Of a stretch of DNA of 64,000 nucleotides, positions 35,641 through 45,012 are shown in pieces. This stretch comes from Mesorhizobium sp. GTDB lineage: Bacteria; Pseudomonadota; Alphaproteobacteria; Rhizobiales; Rhizobiaceae. A model generated the notes under the pieces. It was not told the DNA's origin. It saw nothing but the letters and a program-made list of their open reading frames with translations, and searched no databases. The DNA is taken from assembly GCA_004020315.1 (NCBI GenBank), contig SAQG01000011.1, positions 95,947-159,946 of the forward strand, written 5' to 3'. Made by a program: the position numbers and the translations under genes. The first letter of the stretch is position 1. Every line of letters starts with the position of its first letter.

Positions 35641-36473
35641 CAGATCAACTGCTTCGGTCTGACATAGCGGAACAGCAACGCCATCAGCGCGCCGACGAAC
35701 AGCACCAGCACGACGCTGATCGCCGCCCCCAGGCCCCAGTCAGGGCTCTGGAAGATGCGGAGATAGATCAGCTCGGCGACCATAACGCTGCGGCCGCCGC
35801 CGAGGATCGCCGGCGTCACGAAGAAGCCGAGCGAAAACACGAAGACGATAAGCGCCGAGCCGATGATGCCGGAGCGCGTCATCGGCACGAACACGGACCA
35901 GAAGGTACGCATGCGGCTGGAGCCGAGCCCGCGCGCCGCCAGCAGCACGCGGTCGTCAAGGCTGCGCATCGAAGACGCCAGTGGAAACACGGCGAAGGGG
36001 ATGAGGAAATGCGTCATGCCGACGATGACGCCGAATTCGTTGCGTACCAGCGTCAGCGGCTCTGAGATGAAGCCGATCGCCTGCAGCCAGGTGTTGAACA
36101 GGCCGCGATTGGAAAGCAGCGCCACCCAGCCGAAGGCGCGCGTCAGCACCGAGATCCAGAACGGCACCAGGATGCAGAACTCGGCGACCACGCGCTGCGC
36201 CGGCGTGCCGCGCACCCACACCACGGTGATGGCATACGCGGCGGCAACCGAAACGATTGTGACGATTGCGGCGATGCGCAGCGTGCGGATGAACACCGAC
36301 TGCACCAGCGGATCGCTTAGCAGCGTGCCATATTGCCCGAGCCCCGGCTCGGGCAGCGTGAAGCTCCAATTGACGACGCCGAAGAATGGCCAGGCGTAGG
36401 CGGCGGCAAGGAAGAGGAGCAGCGGCGCCATCAACAGCGCCGCGCCCATCCTGTCGGAGAGATATGCTTTCAT
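35640..36473 (-). CDS. Spermidine/putrescine-type ABC transporter permease (PotB-like)
   Basis: A 277-residue permease starting MKAYLSDRMGAALLMAPLLL, with the EAA loop AARGLGSSRMRTFWSVFVPM. The start at 36473 is taken from family alignment; the open frame reaches far upstream into the binding-protein gene in another phase. It lies 23 bases after the binding-protein stop. Confidence 0.88.
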   Translation of the reverse strand: MKAYLSDRMGAALLMAPLLLFLAAAYAWPFFGVVNWSFTLPEPGLGQYGTLLSDPLVQSVFIRTLRIAAIVTIVSVAAAYAITVVWVRGTPAQRVVAEFCILVPFWISVLTRAFGWVALLSNRGLFNTWLQAIGFISEPLTLVRNEFGVIVGMTHFLIPFAVFPLASSMRSLDDRVLLAARGLGSSRMRTFWSVFVPMTRSGIIGSALIVFVFSLGFFVTPAILGGGRSVMVAELIYLRIFQSPDWGLGAAISVVLVLFVGALMALLFRYVRPKQLI

Positions 36474-36496
36474 CTCGGCCCGGTTATCCCGGCCGA

Positions 36497-37627
36497 TTAG
36501 GCGGAGATGATCTTCGTGTATTCGTCGAGTGCGGCCCCGTAGTTCTTGGCGTACCACTCCATGTCGAGCGGGATCTGCTTCTTCATGTTTTCGGGGTCGA
36601 CCGGGTTGATGCGCTTCTTGTCGGCGGGGATCAGCGCGTCGGCGGCCGGGTTGGCCGGACCCTGGCCGAGCTTCTCGAACATGACCAGCTGCTTTTCCGG
36701 GTCCTGAGTGCTGGCGATGAACTTCATCGCCGCGTCCTTGCCGCCGGGATTGCCCTTGAGCACGGCGAGCGCGCCGGGCGAGATCAGGCCCTGGTCCCAG
36801 ATGAACTTGATCTTGCCGCCGGAATCCTGCTCGATCAGCGAGGCGCGGGTCGACCAGACGATGGCCATCGAAGCTTCGCCGTCGAGCAGCACACTCTGGC
36901 TTTCGGCGCCGCCGCCCCAATAGGCGACGACATTCTCCTTGAAGGCGGCGATCTTGTCATGCGCGCGCTTGAGGTCGAGCGGATAGAGCGAGGCCGGCGC
37001 GATGCCGTCGGCGAGCAGTGCCGCTTCCCAGCTCGACACGCCCCATTTGTAGAGCGAGCGCTTGCCGGGGAATTTCGCCACGTCGAAGAAATCGGCCATG
37101 CCGGTCGGTGCCTGGCCGCCGAATTTCTCGGAATCGTAGGCGATGACATAGGAGAAGAAATAGGTCGAGGCGGCGTGTTCCCAGCCGAAGCCCGGCCGCA
37201 TCTTCTTCTTGTCGACGATCGAATAGTCGATCGGCTCGAGCATGCCTTGCGCGCCGAGCGTGATGGCCGAGAACGGGTCGACGTCGACTAGGTCCCAGGT
37301 CGGGGCGCCGCTCTTGAACTGCGCGGCGATCGCACCCTCGGTCGGACCGGAGCCGTCCATCTTGACGGTGATGCCGCTCTCCTTGGTGAAGGCCTGGCCA
37401 TAGGCCGCGTCATAGGCGGTGATGGCGTCGCCACCCCAGTTGACCAGCACCAGTTCCTTGGCTTGCGCAAAGGCACCGGTCGAGCGCAGCAGCATCGGCG
37501 TGCCGGCCAGCACGAGTGCGGCCAGCTGCGTGAATTGGCGGCGCGAGATCTCGCCGCGCACGGCCCTGGCGGATAGCGTCTCGATGGAATGTTTCTTGGT
37601 TTCGCTCATCTTTGAATTGCTAGTCAT
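36497..37627 (-). CDS. Spermidine/putrescine-type ABC transporter substrate-binding protein
   Basis: A 376-residue periplasmic binding protein (PotD/PotF family). A twin-arginine signal SRRQFTQLAALVLAGTP precedes the mature start near AQAKELVLVNWGGDAI. The mature part has the typical GAPTWDLVDVDPF and WSTRASLIEQDSGG patches. Polyamine family, but the ligand may be another amine: the divergent enzymes at 39900-42433 suggest an amide or guanidino compound. Confidence 0.88.
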   Translation of the reverse strand: MTSNSKMSETKKHSIETLSARAVRGEISRRQFTQLAALVLAGTPMLLRSTGAFAQAKELVLVNWGGDAITAYDAAYGQAFTKESGITVKMDGSGPTEGAIAAQFKSGAPTWDLVDVDPFSAITLGAQGMLEPIDYSIVDKKKMRPGFGWEHAASTYFFSYVIAYDSEKFGGQAPTGMADFFDVAKFPGKRSLYKWGVSSWEAALLADGIAPASLYPLDLKRAHDKIAAFKENVVAYWGGGAESQSVLLDGEASMAIVWSTRASLIEQDSGGKIKFIWDQGLISPGALAVLKGNPGGKDAAMKFIASTQDPEKQLVMFEKLGQGPANPAADALIPADKKRINPVDPENMKKQIPLDMEWYAKNYGAALDEYTKIISA

Positions 37628-37700
37628 GTCAGTTCCCCTTTTTGTCGTTGATAATTTTCCGAATTTCAGCCTGGCGATTTCAGCTTCGCCACGCCGATCG

Positions 37701-38795
37701 TCATTGTCCTCCGTCCGGAAGGAGGAAACCTTTTTCCGCCGGCCAGGTCAGCCACACGGAATTGCCCTTGCCGAGTGCCGAGGCGGCGACCTCGTTCGGC
37801 ACCGAGACCGTCACCTTGGCGCCCTGGCGCGTCGTCAGATCGAGCCGCGTCGCGGCCCCGAGATAGGTCGAGGCGACTGCAGTCGCGGCGATGCCGTTCT
37901 CGCCGGCTGCCGCTTCGGGCGCGATCGACATGTATTCGGGCCGGATCGCCAGGATGGCGTTGCTGCCGACCGCCCTGGCATTACCGCGCAGGGTGATGGT
38001 GCGGTCTTCGCACAGGCCGGTGGCGCCGTTGTCGGCGTTGCGCACGTTCTTCAGCGGCAGCATGTTGATCTCGCCGAGGAACTCGGCGACGAAACGGTTC
38101 GCCGGCCGGTCGTAGACCTCGTCAGGCGCGCCGACCTGCAGCAATTTGCCGTGGTTGAAGATGGCGACGCGCGACGATAGCGCCAGCGCCTCGCTCTGGT
38201 CATGGGTAACGAAGACGAAGGTGGTGCCGGTTTCGTGGTGCAGCCGCTTCATCTCGGCCTGCATCTGGCCGCGCAGGCCCTTGTCGAGCGCCGAGAATGG
38301 CTCGTCGAGCAAAAGCACACCCGGCTCGAACACCAGCGCGCGGGCCAGCGCCACGCGCTGCTGCTGGCCGCCGGACAATTGCGACGGCAATTTCTTCTCG
38401 TGGCCCTTCAGCCCGACGCGCTCGATCATCTCACCGACACGGCGCTTGATCTCGGCCGCCGATTTCTTGCGCACCTTGAGCGGGAAGGCGATGTTGGCCT
38501 CGACCGACATATGCGGGAACAGCGCATAGCCCTGGAACACCATGCCGGCGGCACGCTGTTCGGCCGGCCGCTCGGTGATGTCGACGCCGTCGCTGAACAG
38601 GCGACCGTCGGTCGGCTGCACGAAGCCGGCCAGGATCATCAGGAAGGTGGTCTTGCCCGAACCGGAGGGCCCGAGCAGGGTCAGGAACTCGCCGCGGCCG
38701 ATATCGAGCGTCAGATTGTCCAGCGCACGGAACGAGCCGAAGCTCTTGCCGATCCCAATTGCCTTGATCTCTGCGGCACGGCCGGGTTGCTGCAT
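37701..38795 (-). CDS. Spermidine/putrescine-type ABC transporter ATP-binding protein (PotA-like)
   Basis: A 364-residue ATPase: Walker [25 protein letters not shown] signature, Walker B VLLLDEPFSALDKG, and a C-terminal TOBE domain (AILAIRPEYMSIAPE). First gene of the importer operon, followed after 73 bases by the binding-protein gene. Only one coupling ATPase is present, consistent with the PotA homodimer. Confidence 0.9.
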   Translation of the reverse strand: MQQPGRAAEIKAIGIGKSFGSFRALDNLTLDIGRGEFLTLLGPSGSGKTTFLMILAGFVQPTDGRLFSDGVDITERPAEQRAAGMVFQGYALFPHMSVEANIAFPLKVRKKSAAEIKRRVGEMIERVGLKGHEKKLPSQLSGGQQQRVALARALVFEPGVLLLDEPFSALDKGLRGQMQAEMKRLHHETGTTFVFVTHDQSEALALSSRVAIFNHGKLLQVGAPDEVYDRPANRFVAEFLGEINMLPLKNVRNADNGATGLCEDRTITLRGNARAVGSNAILAIRPEYMSIAPEAAAGENGIAATAVASTYLGAATRLDLTTRQGAKVTVSVPNEVAASALGKGNSVWLTWPAEKGFLLPDGGQ

Positions 38796-38921
38796 CCTGC
38801 CTTTGTCCTCAATGCTGATTGAAATCGTAGGCAGGGCGGCGGCTCACCGCAACCGAATAGTTTTCGCCTGACCGGCAAATTTGATTCATCTATGGCGCCA
38901 ATCTCCCCCTTTTGCGGGAAT

Positions 38922-39812
38922 TTAGCGTTCCCTGTTCTCCGAAAGCTTCGACCTCAGCCAGCTGCCGAATGCATCGAGGACCGGATGCGCCGCCTTGGCA
39001 TGCTCGGAAACCAGGAAATAGGAGCGCGGCGAACTGATCGCGATGTCGAAGGGGCGCACCAGCCGGCCTTCGCTCAGCGCCCGGCGGCTGGTCAGCTCGT
39101 CGCCCATGGCGATGCCCTGGCCGGCGATGGCGGCCGAGAAAACCAGGTTCATGTCGGAAAAGAAGATGCCGCCCTCGATGTCAGGATTCTCGACTTTGGA
39201 CAGCGCCAGCCAGCGCGCCCAATCCTCGGTGTCGCCGAGATGCAAGAGATTGGCGCGCAGCACGTCGGCCGGCTTGGAGAAGCCGCCGATCTTGTTGAGC
39301 AGCGTCGGGCTGCACAGCGGCGTGAAGGAGATCTCGCACAACAGCTCGACGGCGCGGTTCGGCCAGTTGCCGACGCCGAAGGCGATGAAGGCGTCGGCTT
39401 CGGCATTGCTGACGTCGTCCAGCCGCCGCGGCGTCAGGATGCGCAGCGCGACATCGGGGTACATCTGCCGGAATTCGCCAATGTGAGTACACAGGAACAG
39501 CGAGGCGAAACCCGGCGTGCAGCTGACGCTGAACGAGCCGCCGACGCCGGTGCCGGCATGGCGCGTCACCGCGTCGCCCAGCACCGTCAGCGCCTTGCGC
39601 ACGTCGCTGGCATAGCGTTGGCCGCGCGGGGTGAGCGCGACGCCCTTGCCGATGCGCTCGAGCAGGTCGAAGCCGAGATCGCGTTCGAGCAGGCGAAGCT
39701 GATGGCTGACGGCGCTGCGGGTCAGATGCAGTTCGTCGGCGGCACGCCAGACGCTGCCGTGGCGGGCAAAACTGTCGAGGGCGCGCAGCGCCTGCGTCGA
39801 GGGAATTCTCAA
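38922..39812 (-). CDS. LysR-family transcriptional regulator (GcvA-like)
   Basis: A 296-residue LysR protein (SVWRAADELHLTRSAVSHQLRLLE helix-turn-helix; GcvA-type effector domain). The start appears to be TTG at 39812, since no ATG/GTG in frame fits the family alignment better. It is divergent from the amidohydrolase gene with an 87-base gap and lies upstream of the importer operon on the same strand, so it may control both. Confidence 0.85.
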   Translation of the reverse strand: MRIPSTQALRALDSFARHGSVWRAADELHLTRSAVSHQLRLLERDLGFDLLERIGKGVALTPRGQRYASDVRKALTVLGDAVTRHAGTGVGGSFSVSCTPGFASLFLCTHIGEFRQMYPDVALRILTPRRLDDVSNAEADAFIAFGVGNWPNRAVELLCEISFTPLCSPTLLNKIGGFSKPADVLRANLLHLGDTEDWARWLALSKVENPDIEGGIFFSDMNLVFSAAIAGQGIAMGDELTSRRALSEGRLVRPFDIAISSPRSYFLVSEHAKAAHPVLDAFGSWLRSKLSENRER

Positions 39813-39899
39813 GAGGTGAACCGAATTTGCATGAGCCGGGAAAACATATCACTTTTTGGCGAGGCGCTTCACTGCTTTCTTTGACCGATGGAGGAACCG

Positions 39900-41483
39900 G
39901 TGACCACCTCAGCCCAAGCAACCGCGCTTGCCTGTCTGGACGACATCCAGCCGTCGCTGTCGGCGTGGACGCGGAAGATCTTCGATTTCGGCGAGACCGC
40001 CTGGCGCGAGTACCAGTCGGCCGCCTGGTATGTCGAGCAGTTGAAGCACGAAGGCTTTTCCGTCGAGGAAGGCTCCGGCGGCATGCCGACCGCCTTTTGC
40101 GCCCACTGGACCAATGGCGCCGGGCCGACGATCGGCATGTATGCCGAGTATGACGCGGTGCCCGGCAATTGCCAGGATGCGGCGACCGTGAAACGTCCGC
40201 GCCCGGGCCTCGGCGAACAGGCCGGCGGCCACACTGATCCGCATTCCGGCCTCGGCATTGCTAGCCTAGGCGGGCTTTTGGCGACCAAGGCGGCGATGCA
40301 GCGCCACGGCATATCAGGCACGCTGCGCTTCACCGGCGAGCCGGCGGAGAAGGTGCGGGGGTCGAAGCCGATCCATGCCGCTAAGGGCTACTATGATGGG
40401 CTCGCCGGCATGATCTCCTTTCATCCCTTCTACATGCTGCCGCTCTGCAACACGGCGCGCTGGGACACGCATTGCGGCGCGGCCTATGCGATGATCTATC
40501 GCTTCATCTGCGACGAACCCGAAGATTGGGTTCGCGCAGGCGGCGCAGCGCCGATCCCGCAGGCGCATTCGGCAGTCAGGGCGCCGGGCGCCAACGACGC
40601 GCTCATGATGATGTACATGGCCTCCAAGGCGCTGCGCGATTCCATGCTGCCGCATCAGGGCGGCTGGTCGATCAGCGAAGCGATCCTGACAGCAGGGCAG
40701 GCGACCGCCGATAATCTGCCGGCGGGGCTGGCCGAGATCCAGTACATGATCCGCGTGCCGACGCTTGCCATGGCCGAGCAGGTGACCGCCGTGCTCGACC
40801 GCAATGCGGAAGCCGCCGCCAAAATGAGCGGCTGCCGCCACGAGCGGCACTGGGTGTCGAAGTCGCGTCCGGGGTTGGCTAACCACGCCATGGCAATGAT
40901 TGCCTATGAAGCGCTGTCGACCGTCGGGCCACCGCGCTGGGACGAGGCGGCCAAGGCAGTCGCCCGCGAAATCCAGGTTAATGCCGGCAGCACGGCGACC
41001 GACGAGCCGTTCATCGCCGAGATGGAGCGCCTGATCGCGCCGAAGGAGGCGGAAGCATTGCTGCGCCGCGACCTGCCGCCGTCGCAGCTGAATTCGACTT
41101 CCGATGATTACACCGACATGTCGTGGCACACGCCGACGGCGCGGTTCTACGTCGCCCGCCCGGCGCTGCGTTCCGAGAACGGCCACGCCTATCCGTCCTG
41201 GGCGATGAACGCGCTGGGCGGCATTTCCGCGACGATCGATCCGATGGTTACCTGCGCCGCGAAGACGATCGCGCTGGCAGCACTTCGCCTGCTGGAAGAC
41301 AAGGCCGCCCGCGACGCGGCGATGGACGAATTCGTCGCCCGCACCGGCGGCGGCATTGGCGGCAGCAACTGGCTGGCGCCGCTTTGCGACTATGAGCCGC
41401 CGATCCATTTCCGCTGGCCGGAATATGTCACCACCCCGCGCGGACGGGACTGGTGGATACCAAGCAACCCGCAAGCCGCGTGA
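39900..41483 (+). CDS. M20-family amidohydrolase
   Basis: About 527 residues, longer than usual (380-480) for M20D (AbgB-like) amidohydrolases. YAEYDAVPG and GGHTDPHSGLGIASLGG are the first metal-site segments. The paired-Glu motif that normally reads PAEE here reads GEPAEKVRG, an altered ligand. C-terminal YPSWAMNALGGISATIDPM is also recognisable. GTG at 39900 is favoured over ATG at 39888, because GGAGGAACC lies just before GTG. It forms a pair with the amidinohydrolase gene (17 bases apart) and should cleave an N-acyl or amide bond of an imported compound. Confidence 0.8.
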   Translation: MTTSAQATALACLDDIQPSLSAWTRKIFDFGETAWREYQSAAWYVEQLKHEGFSVEEGSGGMPTAFCAHWTNGAGPTIGMYAEYDAVPGNCQDAATVKRPRPGLGEQAGGHTDPHSGLGIASLGGLLATKAAMQRHGISGTLRFTGEPAEKVRGSKPIHAAKGYYDGLAGMISFHPFYMLPLCNTARWDTHCGAAYAMIYRFICDEPEDWVRAGGAAPIPQAHSAVRAPGANDALMMMYMASKALRDSMLPHQGGWSISEAILTAGQATADNLPAGLAEIQYMIRVPTLAMAEQVTAVLDRNAEAAAKMSGCRHERHWVSKSRPGLANHAMAMIAYEALSTVGPPRWDEAAKAVAREIQVNAGSTATDEPFIAEMERLIAPKEAEALLRRDLPPSQLNSTSDDYTDMSWHTPTARFYVARPALRSENGHAYPSWAMNALGGISATIDPMVTCAAKTIALAALRLLEDKAARDAAMDEFVARTGGGIGGSNWLAPLCDYEPPIHFRWPEYVTTPRGRDWWIPSNPQAA

Positions 41484-41500
41484 TCACCAAGGAGAACCCC

Positions 41501-42433
41501 ATGACCGTTCATGACCGCATCGTCGCAGAGCCGTTTTCATTGCAGCGCCGCAACCCGGCCGGCGGCACCAAGCCGCTGACCGCGTGGGGCTTTGCCAACG
41601 AGACCGACGTCCTGACCGACGTGCTGCTCGGCTCGCCGAACTTCCTGCGCCACCTCTCGACCAGCTCGCTGTCGCGCAAGCATCTGCGCGAGGCGCCGTG
41701 CAACGTCCAGATCGCGCAGGCGCAGCACAAGGACCTGGTCGCCGCCTATGAACATTTCGGCGTCAACATCCACTGGCACGAGCCGACGCCGGAACTGCCG
41801 ATGCAGGTCTATTCGCGCGATTCCAGCGTCATGACACCGTATGGCGCCATCATCACCGCCATGGCCCAGTGGTGGCGGCGCGGCGAGAACTATGCGGCGA
41901 TCCGCACCTATGAGAAGCTCGGCATCCCGATCTACGACATGGTCACCGCGGGCACTTTCGAAGGCGGCGACTTCAACGTCATCGAGGACGGCGTGGTGCT
42001 GATCGGCTGCGGCGGCGCCCGCACGCAGGAGGAGGGCGCCCGCCAGGTTCAGGCCTGGTTCGACAAGGAGGGCTGGGAAACCCGTATTGCCTACATCGAC
42101 GAATATTATGTCCATATCGATCTGATGGTGGTGCCGATCGCCGAGAAGCTGACCGCCGTCTGCCTCGCCTGCACGGAGCCGGGCATCGTCGACTGGCTGA
42201 AGGCCAAGGGCCACGAAATCATCGACGTGCCGTTCCAGGACACGATGGCGCTCGGCTGCAACTTCATGTCGCTTGGCAAGGACAGGGTGATCGCGCCGAC
42301 GTCCAGCCAGACGCTGATCGGTCAGCTCAAGGCACGCGGCTTCGAGGTGGCGGCGGTCGACATGAGCGAGATCTCGAAGACCGGCGGCGGCATTCACTGC
42401 ATGGCGCAGGCGCTGAAGCGCGAGCCGGCCTGA
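41501..42433 (+). CDS. Amidinotransferase / dimethylarginine dimethylaminohydrolase-like enzyme
   Basis: A 310-residue enzyme of the guanidino-modifying (GME) fold. EGGD at 154-157, H205 in YYVHIDLMV, and C300 in GGGIHCMAQ are the expected catalytic residues. Family members deiminate or hydrolyse arginine, methylarginine or related guanidines, or transfer amidino groups. ATG at 41501 follows AAGGAGAACCCC. Together with the amidohydrolase and the polyamine-type importer it suggests breakdown of a guanidino compound; the exact substrate is not known. Confidence 0.82.
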   Translation: MTVHDRIVAEPFSLQRRNPAGGTKPLTAWGFANETDVLTDVLLGSPNFLRHLSTSSLSRKHLREAPCNVQIAQAQHKDLVAAYEHFGVNIHWHEPTPELPMQVYSRDSSVMTPYGAIITAMAQWWRRGENYAAIRTYEKLGIPIYDMVTAGTFEGGDFNVIEDGVVLIGCGGARTQEEGARQVQAWFDKEGWETRIAYIDEYYVHIDLMVVPIAEKLTAVCLACTEPGIVDWLKAKGHEIIDVPFQDTMALGCNFMSLGKDRVIAPTSSQTLIGQLKARGFEVAAVDMSEISKTGGGIHCMAQALKREPA

Positions 42434-42444
42434 AGGGCGGCGAT

Positions 42445-42466
42445 ACCCCCTCTTCCGAGTGGGGGT
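42445..42466. terminator. Hairpin between convergent genes
   Basis: ACCCCC TCTTCCGAGT GGGGGT forms a short stem between the amidinohydrolase and SDR stops; probably a bidirectional end. Confidence 0.45.
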
Positions 42467-42512
42467 GGAACGGCCGGATGAGGGGATCTCAGCGGCCGCC
42501 GTCGCTCTGTGC

Positions 42513-43262
42513 CTACCGCCAACCGCCCGAGGCGGTGATGCGTTCGCCGGTCAGCCAGGACGCGTCGTCGGAGGCGAGGAATACCGCGATGCGGGCGATG
42601 TCGTCGGGCTGGCCGAAGCGCCCGAGCGGGGTCATGGCAATGATCTGCTTTTCGAACTCGCTGCCGACGATGCCGATCCGCTGCAGGCCTTCGGTGTCGA
42701 CGCCACCTGGGGCAATGGCGTTGACGCGGATGTTGCGGGCGCCGAGCTCCCGCGACATGGACAGCGTGATCGAATCCACCGCCCCCTTGGTGGCGGCGTA
42801 GACCAGCGAGTTCGGCTGGGGATTGAGGCTGGCAACAGAGCTGATGTTGATGACGCTGCCGCCTCCGGCGCCGAAATGGTTCACCGCTTCCCGGATGGTC
42901 AGGATGGTGCCCAGCACATTGGTGTCGAATTCGCGGTGAAACTCGGCCTCGGTCACTGCTTCCAGCGGCTCGAATGCGAACACGCCGGCATTGTTGACCA
43001 GGATGTCGAGCGCGCCGAACGAGGATTTGGCGGCCTCGAACAGGCGGCGTACGTCGGCCGCTTGCGACACGTCGCCGTGGACGGCAACGGCTCGGCCGCC
43101 TCTGTCCTTGATCTCGGCAACGACGCGGTCCGCACCTTCCTGCGATGAGGCGTAGTTGACGACTATGGCGGCACCGGCCGCCGCAAGACCCTTGGCGATG
43201 CCGGCGCCGATACCCTTGGAGGCGCCGGTGACGATGGCGACCTTACCGTTCAGCTTGCTCAT
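42513..43262 (-). CDS. Short-chain dehydrogenase/reductase (3-oxoacyl-ACP reductase-like)
   Basis: A 249-residue SDR: TGASKGIGAG cofactor motif (12-21), NNAG, and catalytic YAATK near residue 153. ATG at 43262 follows AAGGAG. The divergent LysR gene starts at 43359, so this enzyme is its likely target. Substrate unknown; FabG-like naming reflects similarity only. Confidence 0.88.
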   Translation of the reverse strand: MSKLNGKVAIVTGASKGIGAGIAKGLAAAGAAIVVNYASSQEGADRVVAEIKDRGGRAVAVHGDVSQAADVRRLFEAAKSSFGALDILVNNAGVFAFEPLEAVTEAEFHREFDTNVLGTILTIREAVNHFGAGGGSVINISSVASLNPQPNSLVYAATKGAVDSITLSMSRELGARNIRVNAIAPGGVDTEGLQRIGIVGSEFEKQIIAMTPLGRFGQPDDIARIAVFLASDDASWLTGERITASGGWR

Positions 43263-43358
43263 CAAAATCTCCTTTGTCGATGATGAGCGGTATTTAATGG
43301 CTATTGGATAGCGTATTAGGATCACCTCGATCGGTTCTTTCGTGCCTGGAATTCTTGA

Positions 43359-44252
43359 ATGACCACCATCCTCGAAAAGACCGCCGGTCTCGTCGCCTTC
43401 GTGCGTACAGTCGATGCCGGCTCGTTCCATGCCGCCAGCCGACTGGTCGGCTCCAGCCCGTCGGCGGTGTCGAAGAGCGTGGCGCGGCTCGAACGGCGGC
43501 TGGGTGTGCGGCTGATCCAGCGCTCGACGCGCCGGCTCGGGCTGACCAGCGAAGGCGTCGCCTATTACGAGCGGGTGGCGCCCTTGCTGAGAGCGCTGGA
43601 TGATGCCGACGACGTCGTCCAGATGGCCGATACGGCGCGCGGCCTGCTGCGCGCCACGGCCTCAGTCGAACTCGGGCGCGGGCTGATCGCCTCATGGGCG
43701 CAAGCGTTCCTGGCTCAGCACGGCGAGGTGAAACTGGAGCTTAGCGTCACTGACCGCCACGCCGATCTGATCCGCGAAGGCTATGATGTCGCGGTGCGCA
43801 TGGGGGCGCTATCCGACACCGGGCTTGTCGCACGCAAGATCGCCAATTTGCTGATCGTGCTGGTGGCCTCGCCTGCTTATGTCGAACGGCGTGGCCGGCC
43901 GGCATCGATCGAGGATTTGCAGAGCCACGACTTCGTCCGCTACCAGATGGCCGGCCGGCCCTATCCCGTCACCTTTGCCGACGGCACGGTGATCGTGCCG
44001 AACGGGCGGCTCGATACCGACGACGGAGGCGCCATCCGCAATGCGGCGCTTGCCGGAGCCGGCATCGCGCATCTGATGCAATTTGCCGTGCAGGACGATC
44101 TCGACACCGGCCGCCTGGTCCGCATCCTGCCCGACGTGGCTATGCCGACCATGCCGGTGCACATCGTCCATGCGTACGGGCGACAGCTCCCGGTCCGCGC
44201 CCGGCTGTTCGTCGATTTCCTGGCGGGCCAGATGGCGGCGCTGACGCGATAG
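43359..44252 (+). CDS. LysR-family transcriptional regulator
   Basis: A 297-residue CrgA-type LysR protein: SFHAASRLVGSSPSAVSKSVARLE helix-turn-helix and an effector domain with a SVELGRGLIASWAQAFLAQHG start. It is divergent from the SDR gene with a 96-base gap that presumably has the operator. Confidence 0.88.
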   Translation: MTTILEKTAGLVAFVRTVDAGSFHAASRLVGSSPSAVSKSVARLERRLGVRLIQRSTRRLGLTSEGVAYYERVAPLLRALDDADDVVQMADTARGLLRATASVELGRGLIASWAQAFLAQHGEVKLELSVTDRHADLIREGYDVAVRMGALSDTGLVARKIANLLIVLVASPAYVERRGRPASIEDLQSHDFVRYQMAGRPYPVTFADGTVIVPNGRLDTDDGGAIRNAALAGAGIAHLMQFAVQDDLDTGRLVRILPDVAMPTMPVHIVHAYGRQLPVRARLFVDFLAGQMAALTR

Positions 44253-44295
44253 GATAGGTCGAGATGGCCTCCGCCGTCGATCCGTCACCCGGTTA

Positions 44296-44715
44296 TCAAA
44301 ACGCAATCTTCACCGAAGCGGCGCTGCGGTTGGCCGGCCCGTGAAAGACGGCCTCGACGTTGTTGCCGTCGGGATCGAGCAGGAAGGCGGCATAGTAGCC
44401 TGGATGGTAGGGCCGCTCGCCCGGTGCGCCGTTGTCCGCGCCGCCGCCGTCGAGGCCAGCTCGATAGAAGGCGTCGACCATCGCGCGGTCCCTTGCCTGG
44501 AAGGCAAGGTGGTGGCGCCCGGTCAGTTCTCCGTTGGCCGCCCGGCTGTCGATGCTGGAGATGAACAGCTCGTCAGCCCAGAAATAATCCTCGGCGCTGC
44601 CGCCGATGGGAACATCGAGCACCTTGAAAACCGCCTCGTAGAAGCGCCGGCTTGCCTTGAGATCCCTGACCACCAGCTGGACGTGGTCGATGAGACGGCC
44701 GCGATGAAGTTCCAT
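44296..44715 (-). CDS. VOC (glyoxalase/dioxygenase) family protein
   Basis: A 139-residue protein: IDHVQLVVRDLKASRRFYEAVF at the start, GRHHLAFQARDRAMVDAFYRAG in the middle and FLLDPDGNNVEAVFH at the end. The metal ligands H and E of the two beta-alpha-beta-beta-beta repeats are visible. ATG at 44715 follows AGGAGCTATC; the longer frame upstream is not conserved in character. Substrate unknown. Confidence 0.85.
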   Translation of the reverse strand: MELHRGRLIDHVQLVVRDLKASRRFYEAVFKVLDVPIGGSAEDYFWADELFISSIDSRAANGELTGRHHLAFQARDRAMVDAFYRAGLDGGGADNGAPGERPYHPGYYAAFLLDPDGNNVEAVFHGPANRSAASVKIAF

Positions 44716-44915
44716 GCCTGATAGCTCCTGATCGCCAGGTTGGAAATCTAGCCTAGGACGGCGCACGGTCAATGCAATGGAGCAATTGAGTGGCGCGATT
44801 TCCAGACTGGATAAAAAATGCAACCGGATTGTAGGATTCGAAATGTCGCCATCGTCCTTCGGACGCAAGCGGCGCTGCGATGCACGGAGATCGCACCGTC
44901 GAAAATGGTCCAGAC

Positions 44916-44986
44916 CATGATCCCGAAAGGTGGGAACCGGTTTTTGCTACGCTGACCTTCGGTTCGGGAAAGATCATGGTCAAACA
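44916..44986. repeat. Dispersed palindromic intergenic repeat
   Basis: CATGATCCCGAA and TTCGGGAAAGATCATG form the outer stem, followed by GTCAAACAAGA. This is the GATCCCGAAAAGTGG..GATCATG element type common in Mesorhizobium intergenic DNA. A degenerate copy is at 17010-17057. Confidence 0.65.
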
Positions 44987-45012
44987 AGATGCCTCTGGCA
45001 TGGGAGAAAAAT

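Noticed and set aside
43263..43358. Possible nod-box or symbiotic promoter upstream of the LysR/SDR genes
   Set aside because: No ATC-N9-GAT modules at nod-box spacing; an ordinary LysR intergenic region.
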